DNA from: Croceimicrobium sp963974215
GTDB lineage: Bacteria; Bacteroidota; Bacteroidia; Flavobacteriales; Schleiferiaceae
Assembly: GCA_963974215.1 (NCBI GenBank)
Contig: CAXBBL010000001.1
Span: forward strand, 62,001-126,000
Direction of reading: 5' to 3'
DNA length: 64,000 nucleotides
Under the pieces are notes generated by a model. That model was not told the DNA's origin and searched no databases. It worked only from the letters and a program-made list of their open reading frames with translations. Each line of letters begins with the position of its first letter. The first letter of the stretch is position 1. The position numbers and the translations under genes were made by a program. Of this stretch, positions 1 through 7,840 are shown piece by piece.

Positions 1-1154
1 CTTGGTTAGATGACGAAGGAAACACGCAAATAAATAGAGGCTATAGAGTTGAGTTTAACTCAGCGATTGGACCCTATAAAGGAGGATTGAGGTTTCATCC
101 TTCGGTAAACTTATCGATTCTTAAGTTTTTAGGTTTCGAGCAAATTTTCAAAAACTCCTTAACTACTCTTCCTATCGGTGGTGGTAAAGGTGGTTCTGAC
201 TTCGATCCAAAAGGAAAGTCAGACAATGAAGTAATGAAATTTTGCCAATCCTTTATGACTGAGCTTTCTCGCCACATTGGTCCTGATACAGATGTACCTG
301 CGGGTGACATAGGTGTAGGTGGCCGCGAGATTGGTTTTATGTTTGGTCAGTACAAACGTATTCGCAATGAGTTTACTGGTGTACTTACTGGTAAAGGTCT
401 AAACTGGGGCGGTTCTTTAATTCGCCCTGAAGCCACTGGTTTTGGTGCTGTTTACTTTACAGCCGAAATGTTAAAGACCAAAGGCGAAAGCTTAGAAGGT
501 AAAAACGTAGTGATTTCAGGTAGCGGAAACGTAGCACAATTTGCTTGCGCCAAGGTTATCGAATTAGGCGGTAATGCTCTTACGCTATCTGACTCGTCAG
601 GATTTATTCACGCTGCCAATGGTATCACGGAAGAAATTCTTGCTTTTGTGATGGACCTTAAAAATGTTCGTCGCGGACGTATTAGCGAAGTAGCTGATAA
701 ATTTGACAGTGTTAGTTTCCACGCAGGTGAAAAACCATGGGGAACTAAATGTGATATCGCTTTACCTTGTGCAACTCAAAATGAGTTAGACGAAGCCGCT
801 GCCAAAAGCTTAGTTGCCAATGGTATTAGTGCTGTTGCAGAAGGAGCCAACATGCCTTGTACTCCAGAAGCAGTTACCGTATTCCAAAGTAATAAAATTC
901 AGTTCGCTCCTGGTAAAGCTGCCAATGCTGGTGGGGTAGCAACTTCCGCTTTGGAAATGGCTCAAAACAGCATGCGTTTAAACTGGACGGCCGAAGAAGT
1001 AGACGCCAAATTACACAGCATTATGGAAAACATCCACGCTAATGCTCACAAATACGGCGCTAATGCAGATGGCTATATTGACTATGTAAAAGGTGCTAAC
1101 ATTGCTGGTTTCGTAAAAGTGGCTGATGCCATGATTGACCAAGGTTTAGTATAA
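1..1154 (+). CDS. gdhA: NADP-type glutamate dehydrogenase, 5' end outside the window
   Basis: This enzyme interconverts glutamate and 2-oxoglutarate plus ammonia in the cytoplasm and is a main entry point of nitrogen. The reading frame is open from base 3 and gives about 383 residues, against roughly 445 for the family, so only the N-terminal sixty or so residues are missing. Visible family signatures are the phosphate/substrate loop GPYKGGLRFHPSVN, the catalytic-lysine region LPIGGGKGGSDFDPKGKSD, the DVPAGDIGVGGREIG stretch, and the Rossmann motif SGSGNVAQFA of the dinucleotide domain. Length and motif wording match the hexameric small GDH class typified by E. coli GdhA. A strong terminator follows, so the gene ends its own transcript. 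The family call is secure; NADP over NAD preference is inferred from family resemblance. Confidence 0.95.
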   Translation, partial: WLDDEGNTQINRGYRVEFNSAIGPYKGGLRFHPSVNLSILKFLGFEQIFKNSLTTLPIGGGKGGSDFDPKGKSDNEVMKFCQSFMTELSRHIGPDTDVPAGDIGVGGREIGFMFGQYKRIRNEFTGVLTGKGLNWGGSLIRPEATGFGAVYFTAEMLKTKGESLEGKNVVISGSGNVAQFACAKVIELGGNALTLSDSSGFIHAANGITEEILAFVMDLKNVRRGRISEVADKFDSVSFHAGEKPWGTKCDIALPCATQNELDEAAAKSLVANGISAVAEGANMPCTPEAVTVFQSNKIQFAPGKAANAGGVATSALEMAQNSMRLNWTAEEVDAKLHSIMENIHANAHKYGANADGYIDYVKGANIAGFVKVADAMIDQGLV

Positions 1155-1173
1155 TCTACCGACTTACAATACC

Positions 1174-1208
1174 GAAGGCCCTCTGTTTACGCAGGGGGCC
1201 TTTTTTTA
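1174..1208 (+). terminator. Intrinsic terminator of gdhA
   Basis: A GC-rich stem (AAGGCCCTCTG pairing with CAGGGGGCCT, one mismatch region) with a short loop is followed by a run of seven T. It starts 20 bases after the gdhA stop codon. Confidence 0.85.
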
Positions 1209-1359
1209 TAGTTAGAGGCCACAGCCACATAGTTTCTAAAAAATTCATAGCCACGCAGGCCCAGGGATAAATACTCTCGCTTATCAAAACTAGCCGCGGA
1301 GTGGTCTAAAAGCCCACTATTTAAAAGGAGTGCGAAGCCTAATTTTGCATCAAACACCG

Positions 1360-1398
1360 CTTAAAAAACAAAAGCCCCGTGCTTTCGCACGGGGCTTT
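1360..1398 (-). terminator. Intrinsic terminator of the minus-strand T9SS protein gene
   Basis: A perfect 12-bp stem (AAAGCCCCGTGC / GCACGGGGCTTT, 1371-1382 and 1387-1398) with a TTTC loop. Read on the minus strand it ends in a T-rich tract (TTTTGTTTTTT). It lies 26 bases downstream of the stop codon of the gene ending at 1424. Between it and the gdhA terminator (1209-1359) I see no gene. Confidence 0.88.
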
Positions 1399-1423
1399 CT
1401 AATGAGATCTCTCTCATTTACAC

Positions 1424-3652
1424 CTACTCAATTACTATTTTCTCGCTGTGGCTGCTAGAGCCGTTGCTTACATTAATTAGATAGATACCTTTGGGTAAAG
1501 ACTGCGCATCGATGTGATGTGCACTATGGTTACCATTAAGGTTTAATACTTCAGTGTGCATTATTTGGCCTGCAAGGTTAATGATGTTTAAAGTAGCCTG
1601 AGGTGAATCTAAGCTAAGACGAACATCAAAAGAACCATTAGTTGGGTTAGGGCTAAAGCTGAAAGCATTTAAGCTTGTGTTTTCAGCTAAACCAATACCG
1701 CCTGCACCAAACATTACATCATCGATGTAGAATGTTTTTGGTCCGCCTTGGGTAGCACCATCTGTTCCGAAGTTAGGGAATACAGAAACTACATCATAGG
1801 TTTGAGTCAAATCTAAAGCTGGAGTGTTCGCAGCATTATTAGTGAAATCAAAAGTTAGAGTTTCCCAGGCACTGGCCATAGTGGTAGTAGCAATAGTTTC
1901 TACCGAAATAGCAGCGTCGTTATTGTCTTCTACTTTTAAAAGTACATCAACCCCTGCATCTGGAGACCAAACACGAACGGTCATTGTAGTTTCAGTAGCC
2001 GTAAAAGGAACAGGATTAGCTAAACCCCCGAAAGATACTGTAACACCAGCCCAAGTTTGAGCGCTACCATCTTTAGTAATTTCCATTACTGTATTCGCAG
2101 CATTGGTTGGATCGGCTACAATAGTATCAGAAGCACCACCGAAAGCGGCACTTGCGTAATTTACAGTAGAATCTTCCCAGGTAATAGGTAAGTCTACTTG
2201 ACTTAAAACGGGACCAGTACCGCCACCTGTTCCGAATACGAAATCGTCGGCATAATAAGTTTTATCACCAGCGGTGTTACCGTCTGTTCCGAAGTTAGGG
2301 AACAAAGAAAGCATATCGTAGGTGTTAGCGTAATTGATTACTGCTGTACCTGGCGCTTCATTACCCGCGCTAAAATCAAAGGTTAAAGTTTCCCAAGCAC
2401 CCGCCTGAGTAGTAGTCGCTAAAGTTTCTACCGTTTTGGTATTATCATTAACGTCCTCTGCTTTAAGCAAGAATGGGATACCAGCATCTGGGGACCAAAC
2501 ACGAACTGTAATAATATTATCAGTAGCTGTAAAAGGAATAGCGCTAGCCAAACCACCATCAGATACGGTAGTACCAGCCCAAGTTTGTGCACCTAAAGGC
2601 TTGTTTAAAAGTAACACATTATTAGAGGCATTAGTAGGATCAACCACAACGCTATCGGCATTACCACCAAAACTAACGGTTGTGTAGGCTACTGCTGCAT
2701 CATCGAAAGTAATGGGTAAATCTACTTGTGAAAGCATCGTTCCACCAGCACCAAATACTACATCATCAACATAGTAAGTTTTGTTACCTGCTGTGTTTCC
2801 GTCAGTTCCGAAGTTAGGGAAGATAGAAAGCATGTCGTAGGTATTCGCGTAATTAATTACCGCTGTTCCTGGGGCTTCATTTCCTGCGCTGAAGTCAAAA
2901 GTTAAGGTCTCCCAAGCACCGGCTTGAGTAGTAGCTGCTAAAGTTTCTACCGTTTTGGTGTTATCATTAACGTCTTCTGCTTTAAGCAAGAAATTGATAC
3001 CCGCATCTGGAGACCAAACACGAACCGTAATGATATTATCAGTAGAAGAAAAAGGAATCGCAGTAGCCAAACCACCAGCAGATACGGTAGTACCAGCCCA
3101 AGTTTGTGCACCAAGAGGCTTATTAAGAACTAGTACATTATTTGCTGCATTAGTAGGATCTACAGCAATGCTATCTACATTTCCACCAAAACTAACTGTA
3201 GTATACGCTACAGTTGGGTCATCAAAAGTAATTGGCAAAGCAACTTGAGTTCCAGAACCACCGCCTGTTCCGCAAATAGTACACTGTTCCCAGCAAACAA
3301 CACCTAAAGTAGTATCACCACTAAAGGTAAGCGCACGATTAGTAAAACCACTAGTAGTTATAGTACACGGGCTTCCTGCAGTTAAGTTTTCTTGAGCAGT
3401 CCAACCGTCAAGGGTAAATTTATATTCGATAGTTCCTGCAGTTAATGGAAGTGAAACTTCCCAAATACCATCGCTATTTGCATCCGTCATAGGATTACAG
3501 GCGCCGCACCATCCGTTAAATGTCCCATTAACATTTACTGTGGTGAAACTTCCTGTGTAATTGTTCAAATCCACTTGGAAGGTTACGGTATCCGTCTGAG
3601 CCTGTAAAAAGCTAAAGGAAACCAATAAAAGGAGTAGAGTAAATTTTCTCAT
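1424..3652 (-). CDS. T9SS-secreted protein with a CBM48-like domain and three repeated putative beta-glucan-binding modules
   Basis: A 742-residue exported protein without a recognisable catalytic domain. Residues 1-19 form a Sec signal peptide (MRKFTLLLLLVSFSFLQAQ). Residues about 22-110 resemble the E-set/CBM48 glycogen-binding fold (VNVNGTFNGWCGACNP, DGIWEVSLPL, EYKFTLDGW). Three tandem modules follow at about 138-305, 311-475 and 485-655; each has LPITF(W)-D at its start, QTWAG(T/V)TVS, a VRVWSPDAG strand, AWETLTFDF and an end in YxDDxxFG. Copies 1 and 2 are nearly identical, copy 3 is diverged. The last 75 residues are a T9SS type A sorting domain (FSPNPTNGSF, LPKGIYLINV, final KIVIE). 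The same module type ends the SusE-position protein at 21221-22588, which ties this gene to the glucan locus. I infer a cell-surface or released laminarin-binding protein; binding is not proven by sequence. Confidence 0.75.
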   Translation of the reverse strand: MRKFTLLLLLVSFSFLQAQTDTVTFQVDLNNYTGSFTTVNVNGTFNGWCGACNPMTDANSDGIWEVSLPLTAGTIEYKFTLDGWTAQENLTAGSPCTITTSGFTNRALTFSGDTTLGVVCWEQCTICGTGGGSGTQVALPITFDDPTVAYTTVSFGGNVDSIAVDPTNAANNVLVLNKPLGAQTWAGTTVSAGGLATAIPFSSTDNIITVRVWSPDAGINFLLKAEDVNDNTKTVETLAATTQAGAWETLTFDFSAGNEAPGTAVINYANTYDMLSIFPNFGTDGNTAGNKTYYVDDVVFGAGGTMLSQVDLPITFDDAAVAYTTVSFGGNADSVVVDPTNASNNVLLLNKPLGAQTWAGTTVSDGGLASAIPFTATDNIITVRVWSPDAGIPFLLKAEDVNDNTKTVETLATTTQAGAWETLTFDFSAGNEAPGTAVINYANTYDMLSLFPNFGTDGNTAGDKTYYADDFVFGTGGGTGPVLSQVDLPITWEDSTVNYASAAFGGASDTIVADPTNAANTVMEITKDGSAQTWAGVTVSFGGLANPVPFTATETTMTVRVWSPDAGVDVLLKVEDNNDAAISVETIATTTMASAWETLTFDFTNNAANTPALDLTQTYDVVSVFPNFGTDGATQGGPKTFYIDDVMFGAGGIGLAENTSLNAFSFSPNPTNGSFDVRLSLDSPQATLNIINLAGQIMHTEVLNLNGNHSAHHIDAQSLPKGIYLINVSNGSSSHSEKIVIE

Positions 3653-3672
3653 TTGCTTTAAAATTATTTGTA

Positions 3673-3696
3673 CAAAGTTATAGCCTTTTATTCAAA
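3673..3696 (-). promoter_or_regulatory. Possible promoter of the minus-strand T9SS protein gene
   Basis: On the minus strand a TAACTTTG box (3673-3680) matches the Bacteroidota -7 consensus TAnnTTTG and lies 20 bases before the ATG. The only nearby TTTG (3693-3696) is 12 bases away, shorter than the usual 19-20, so the -33 element is doubtful. Confidence 0.35.
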
Positions 3697-3773
3697 AAAA
3701 CTATAAGTAACCAAAAAAAATATTTTATTTATTGTTTATCAGACACTTATCAAAAGTTATTAGTGGATTTAAA

Positions 3774-3790
3774 ATAGTACTAGGTACTAT
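3774..3790. promoter_or_regulatory. Perfect dyad, candidate operator of the Nudix-type regulator
   Basis: ATAGTAC-TAG-GTACTAT is a perfect inverted repeat with 7-base arms and a 3-base centre, lying in the divergent region between the T9SS protein gene and the regulator operon. It covers the place where a -33 element would be expected for the TACATTTG box at 3805-3812, and no TTTG is present there, so activator binding at the dyad could replace the missing -33 contact. A related 17-base dyad lies upstream of susC (27410-27426). Assignment to the adjacent regulator is inference. Confidence 0.55.
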
Positions 3791-3804
3791 ATCAACTTTT
3801 TTTT

Positions 3805-3812
3805 TACATTTG
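3805..3812 (+). promoter_or_regulatory. -7 box of the plus-strand glucan operon
   Basis: TACATTTG fits the Bacteroidota -7 consensus TAnnTTTG and lies 28 bases before the start codon of the regulator gene. No TTTG is found at the -33 distance; a perfect dyad takes its place. Confidence 0.5.
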
Positions 3813-3839
3813 AAAAACAAATAGACAAGCCTTATACAA

Positions 3840-4589
3840 ATGAGCGAAAAAGAATTTCCTCTCCAAATACCCAGTAAATATCATGTTTCATTCTATCAAA
3901 TTCCTATTGAAAGGTTCTTCCAATTTGGCTTTTCGGTAGATTGTGTTGTCTTTGGGTGTATAGATAACACTTTAAAAGTAATGTTGGTAGAAAGAGGCGT
4001 GCAGCCTTTTAAAGGACAATGGGCCTTGCCCGGTGACCTCGTTTATCCCAATGAAGAAATTTCAATTGCAGCAGAACGAGTACTGAGAGACCTTACAGGT
4101 ATAGATAATATTCCCACCATGGAGCAAACCAAAACCTACGGAAAGGTGGACCGCCACCCGGTAGGAAGAGTTCTAACAGTAGGCCACTACGCCTTAGTTA
4201 ATCCTGATATATATAATCCGCATGCTTCTTCTTGGGCCGATAATATCCACTGGGTAGATATTGAACAGCTACCGGGCTTAGCCTTCGATCATCAAGAAAT
4301 TATTGACGATGCACTGGATGCCTTGCGCACTGACGCACGTAAAAAGCCGATTGGTTTCGACCTTTTACCCGAAAAGTTTACGCTTAATGATTTGCAAATC
4401 ATTTACGAGAGCATTTTCAACACTAAACTTGACAAGGGAAACTTTAGAAAGCGCATGCTGAATATGGGTCTACTAAAAGCCTTAGAGGAAACCCAAGCTA
4501 ATGTAGCGCATCGTCCCGCTCGGCTGTATTCTTTCGATACGCACTCCTACGAAAACCTAAAGTCCAAAGATTTCTCTTTCGAGATTTAA
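3840..4589 (+). CDS. Nudix-fold transcriptional regulator (NrtR/AraR-like) of the glucan locus
   Basis: A 249-residue cytoplasmic protein with an N-terminal Nudix fold (about residues 25-160) and a C-terminal winged-helix part (about 175-235, with LPEKFTLNDLQIIYESIFN and the recognition-helix-like NFRKRMLNMGLL). The fold is clear from PFKGQWALPGD, but the Nudix box is degraded: where active enzymes have RExxEE, this protein reads AERVLRDLTGI, so the metal-binding glutamates are missing and hydrolase activity is unlikely. Nudix-like regulators that sense a ligand instead of cutting it are known in this phylum (AraR of Bacteroides thetaiotaomicron) and as NrtR elsewhere. As first gene of a transport and glycanase operon it probably senses glucose or an oligoglucan and acts at the dyads at 3774-3790 and 27410-27426. 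The ligand and the sign of control are unknown. Confidence 0.85.
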   Translation: MSEKEFPLQIPSKYHVSFYQIPIERFFQFGFSVDCVVFGCIDNTLKVMLVERGVQPFKGQWALPGDLVYPNEEISIAAERVLRDLTGIDNIPTMEQTKTYGKVDRHPVGRVLTVGHYALVNPDIYNPHASSWADNIHWVDIEQLPGLAFDHQEIIDDALDALRTDARKKPIGFDLLPEKFTLNDLQIIYESIFNTKLDKGNFRKRMLNMGLLKALEETQANVAHRPARLYSFDTHSYENLKSKDFSFEI

Positions 4590-4613
4590 GCTCCTCCCTC
4601 CTAAACCAACTTT

Positions 4614-6245
4614 ATGAACCAACAACTCAACTTTATAGATCACGCTGTTTTAATTGGCTATTTTGCCCTGATCTTTGTGGTTTCGTTGTATTTAATCATA
4701 AAGGAAAAGAAGACCAGCACCGCCAATGCTTCTTCCGATTACTTTTTAGGGGGTAAAAACCTATCTTGGTTTGTTATCGGCGCCTCACTTTTCGCTTCTA
4801 ATATTGGTTCCGAACATTTGGTAGGCCTAGCGGGTGCTGGTGCGGCTGGCGATTTTCCCGCTGCTCAGTTCGAAATCCTTGCGGCCTTTATGTTGCTCCT
4901 ATTAGGCTGGCTATTTGTTCCGCTTTATTTAAGAAGTGGTGTATTTACCATGCCGCAGTTTTTAGAAAGGCGCTACGGCGCTTGGGCGCGTAACTACCTT
5001 ACCTGGGTTTCTATTTTAGGATATGTAATTACCAAAATTGCCCTTACCATTACTGCTGGAGGAATCATCTTCACCACTTTAATGGGTATCGACTTCTGGA
5101 CTGGAGCCATAATAGTGGTGGTTGCCACTGGTGTTTATACCATTTTCGGGGGATTGAAAGTGGTAGTTTACACCGATATGATTCAAATGTTTATCCTTCT
5201 CGGTGGAAGCATTGCCCTCAGCTTTTACGGTCTTGAAGCCTTAGGCGGATGGAGCGAAGTTGAAAAGTTAACCGCCCCCAACTATACCAGTCTATGGCGA
5301 CCCCTAAGCGACCCCGACTTCCCTTGGACCGGCATTCTCTTTGGAGCGCCTATCCTTGGTGTCTGGTATTGGTGTACCGATCAGTTTATTGTACAGCGTG
5401 TTTTAGCGGCCCGTAATATCGATCAAGCCCGTAAAGGGAGCATCTTCGCCGCTTACTTAAAAATGCTTCCCCTCTTTATTTTTGTTGTTCCCGGACTTAT
5501 CGCCTACGCATTATCCGAACAAGCTGGCTCTAACTTTAGCTTTCCGCAAGAAAATGGCGAAGTGCTTTACGATGCGGCTTTACCGATGTTAACCATGCAA
5601 CTATTACCCGCTGGTTTAAGAGGCCTAGTGGTAGCTGGTTTAATCGCGGCTTTAATGAGTTCGCTCAGTTCTGTTTTTAATTCCTGCTCTACCTTATTTA
5701 CCATCGATGTATATCAAAGGTTGAAACCAGAAACCAGCGAAAAGCAATTGGTTAAAGTGGGGCGGATTGCTACCGGAATCTTAGTAATTTTAGGATTGGC
5801 GTGGATTCCCCTTCTCGATTTATTAGAAGGTGGCCTATTTCAGAAGCTGCAAAGCATTCAATCTTACATTTCACCTCCCATTGCTTCGGTTTTTTTACTA
5901 GGCGTATTTTCCAAACGCATCACCGCCAAGGGAGCTAAATATGCGCTACTCAGTGGTGCTGTTTTAGGAGCAACTCGTCTTGTTTTAGAGTTGAATAAAA
6001 CCAATTTACCAGCGAGCCTAAGTTGGTATGTAGATATTAACTTCCTGCATTTCGCCCTCTTGCTTTTCCTTATTTGTACGCTCGTATTAGTTCTGGTAAG
6101 CATCAGCGAAAGCGCACCGAATTTCGAAAAAATTAAGTCTTTATTATATAGTAGAAGCAATTCCGAACCGAAGCAAGGCACCAATATACTTTTGAGTATT
6201 GGCCTTTTTGTAGTAATCGGAGTGCTTTGGATAGTGTTTAGTTAA
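4614..6245 (+). CDS. Sodium/solute symporter, SGLT-like (SSS family)
   Basis: An inner-membrane Na+-coupled sugar carrier of 543 residues with about 13-14 hydrophobic segments, the usual size of the family. The stretch FASNIGSEHLVGLAGAGA is the signature seen in SGLT-type sugar symporters such as vSGLT, and GGLKVVVYTDMIQ, WYWCTDQFIVQRVLAA and GLIAALMSSLSSVFNS are further family landmarks. It starts 24 bases after the regulator stop codon and is the second gene of the operon. The context points to uptake of glucose or a small gluco-oligosaccharide released from beta-glucan into the periplasm. The exact substrate cannot be read from the sequence. Confidence 0.88.
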   Translation: MNQQLNFIDHAVLIGYFALIFVVSLYLIIKEKKTSTANASSDYFLGGKNLSWFVIGASLFASNIGSEHLVGLAGAGAAGDFPAAQFEILAAFMLLLLGWLFVPLYLRSGVFTMPQFLERRYGAWARNYLTWVSILGYVITKIALTITAGGIIFTTLMGIDFWTGAIIVVVATGVYTIFGGLKVVVYTDMIQMFILLGGSIALSFYGLEALGGWSEVEKLTAPNYTSLWRPLSDPDFPWTGILFGAPILGVWYWCTDQFIVQRVLAARNIDQARKGSIFAAYLKMLPLFIFVVPGLIAYALSEQAGSNFSFPQENGEVLYDAALPMLTMQLLPAGLRGLVVAGLIAALMSSLSSVFNSCSTLFTIDVYQRLKPETSEKQLVKVGRIATGILVILGLAWIPLLDLLEGGLFQKLQSIQSYISPPIASVFLLGVFSKRITAKGAKYALLSGAVLGATRLVLELNKTNLPASLSWYVDINFLHFALLLFLICTLVLVLVSISESAPNFEKIKSLLYSRSNSEPKQGTNILLSIGLFVVIGVLWIVFS

Positions 6246-6272
6246 AACTGCCCTGTGGCAGAACCAATTTTT

Positions 6273-7838
6273 ATGAAAACAAATAGAAATCTAGTCTCCA
6301 TGATTGCGCTGATAGTTGCGCTGGGAGGACTTTTAATGGGATTTGATGCCTCCGTAATTTCTGGAGTAGTTAAATTTATTGAACCCGAATTTGACCTCAA
6401 CAAGCTAGAGTTAGGATGGTCGGTCGCTTCGCTTACTCTCACGGCGACGCTGGCCATGATGATTGCCGGCCCTATTAGTGATAAGTACGGACGCAGAACT
6501 GTATTGCGCTATGCCGCCGCCCTCTATGCTCTTTCCGCCATCCTTTCGGCCATCGCACCCTCTTTTCTTTTCTTAGTTATTGCGCGTATGATTGGTGGTT
6601 TTGGAGTCGGTGCTTCTTTGATTTTAGCGCCTATGTATATTGCTGAAATCGCTCCTAAAGATTTACGCGGACGGCTAGTTTCTTTCAACCAGCTCAATAT
6701 TGTGGTGGGAATTTCACTCGCCTTTTTTACCAATTATCTTATTTTACAATTAGGGAAAAGCGATGCCACTTGGGCTTTAAACCTAAAGCTTGATGAGTAT
6801 AATTGGCGCTGGATGCTTGGATTAGAAACCCTTCCAGCTATCTTATATTTCTTCGGACTCTTCTTTGTCCCACAGAGCCCCCGTTGGTTAATTATGCACG
6901 GCCGCTTTGCTGAAGCGGAAATAATTATGGCCAAAGTAGTCGGTGCTGATGCTGCTAAAATCGAGATCGATCGTATCCAAAAAAGTATCGAGCTAGAAGA
7001 AAATAAAGAAGAAGCCAAAATCAAAGATTTATTCCGTCCTGGCCTGCGCCTAGTTTTAACCATTGGAATTGTGGTAGCGATCCTACAGCAAATTACTGGT
7101 ATCAACTCGGTATTCTTTTACGCACCCATGATTTTCGAGCAAAGCGGCCTAGGAACCGACGCCTCCTTTATGCAAGCCATTTTAGTAGGCTTGGTAAACC
7201 TCGCTTTTACCGTATTAGCTATTTTATTTATCGACCGTCTTGGGCGTAAACCGCTCTTAAGTTTTGGGGTAGCGGGTATCGCACTTTCTATGTTCACTTT
7301 ATCCTATGCCTTTAAAACGGCCGAATTTTCGGTAAGCCAAGAGCTCATTGCCAACTACGCCGAAAAATTCGACAGCTCTACTTTACAAAGCTTAACCGCC
7401 ACGGTTTATACCAGCGAAAGCGATTTTACTGCTGCTCTTGCAACCAAAATTGACGCAGCCACCTTAGAAGAACATCAAGCGGATATTGTAAAAGGATCGA
7501 TTCACATGAATACCTCCCTTACTTTAATTTCCATACTTGCCTTTGTAGCCAGCTTTGCAATCTCCATTGGGCCAGTAATGTGGGTACTCTTTTCCGAACT
7601 TTTCCCTAATAAAATAAGAGGAATCGCTATTTCTTTCGTGGGTTTGATAAACTCCGCGGTAAGCTTTGTAGTACAATGGATCTTCCCCTGGGAATTGGAG
7701 GTACTCGGTAACTCCCTAACCTTCCTACTTTATGGCCTCTTTGCTGCTTTCGGACTCATCTTTATTATTCGAGTAATTCCCGAAACTAAAGGTAAATCGC
7801 TAGAGGAAATTGAAAAACAACTTGTTACAAAAGACTAA
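6273..7838 (+). CDS. MFS sugar porter (GLUT/XylE-like)
   Basis: A 12-helix inner-membrane carrier of the sugar porter family. Family motifs are present: GFDASVISG in helix 1, DKYGRR between helices 2 and 3, PQSPRWL after helix 6, DRLGRK between helices 8 and 9, and PETKGKSLEEIE at the C-terminus. An additional, mostly hydrophilic stretch of about 65 residues lies between helices 9 and 10 (around residues 350-415); such insertions occur in Bacteroidota sugar porters. I chose the ATG at 6273 (MKTNRNLVSM) over an upstream in-frame GTG at 6255, because it begins directly before helix 1. It likely carries glucose or short beta-1,3-oligoglucans to the cytoplasmic phosphorylase encoded four genes downstream. 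Confidence 0.88.
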   Translation: MKTNRNLVSMIALIVALGGLLMGFDASVISGVVKFIEPEFDLNKLELGWSVASLTLTATLAMMIAGPISDKYGRRTVLRYAAALYALSAILSAIAPSFLFLVIARMIGGFGVGASLILAPMYIAEIAPKDLRGRLVSFNQLNIVVGISLAFFTNYLILQLGKSDATWALNLKLDEYNWRWMLGLETLPAILYFFGLFFVPQSPRWLIMHGRFAEAEIIMAKVVGADAAKIEIDRIQKSIELEENKEEAKIKDLFRPGLRLVLTIGIVVAILQQITGINSVFFYAPMIFEQSGLGTDASFMQAILVGLVNLAFTVLAILFIDRLGRKPLLSFGVAGIALSMFTLSYAFKTAEFSVSQELIANYAEKFDSSTLQSLTATVYTSESDFTAALATKIDAATLEEHQADIVKGSIHMNTSLTLISILAFVASFAISIGPVMWVLFSELFPNKIRGIAISFVGLINSAVSFVVQWIFPWELEVLGNSLTFLLYGLFAAFGLIFIIRVIPETKGKSLEEIEKQLVTKD

Positions 7839-7840
7839 TC

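Noticed and set aside
1700..3241. Tandem DNA repeats of about 500 bases as a possible mobile or satellite repeat
   Set aside because: Repeat units stay in frame and encode folded modules of one protein; this is domain duplication.
1824..3248. Plus-strand open frames of 78-97 codons opposite the T9SS protein gene
   Set aside because: They mirror the repeated modules on the other strand and have no plausible start context or protein features.
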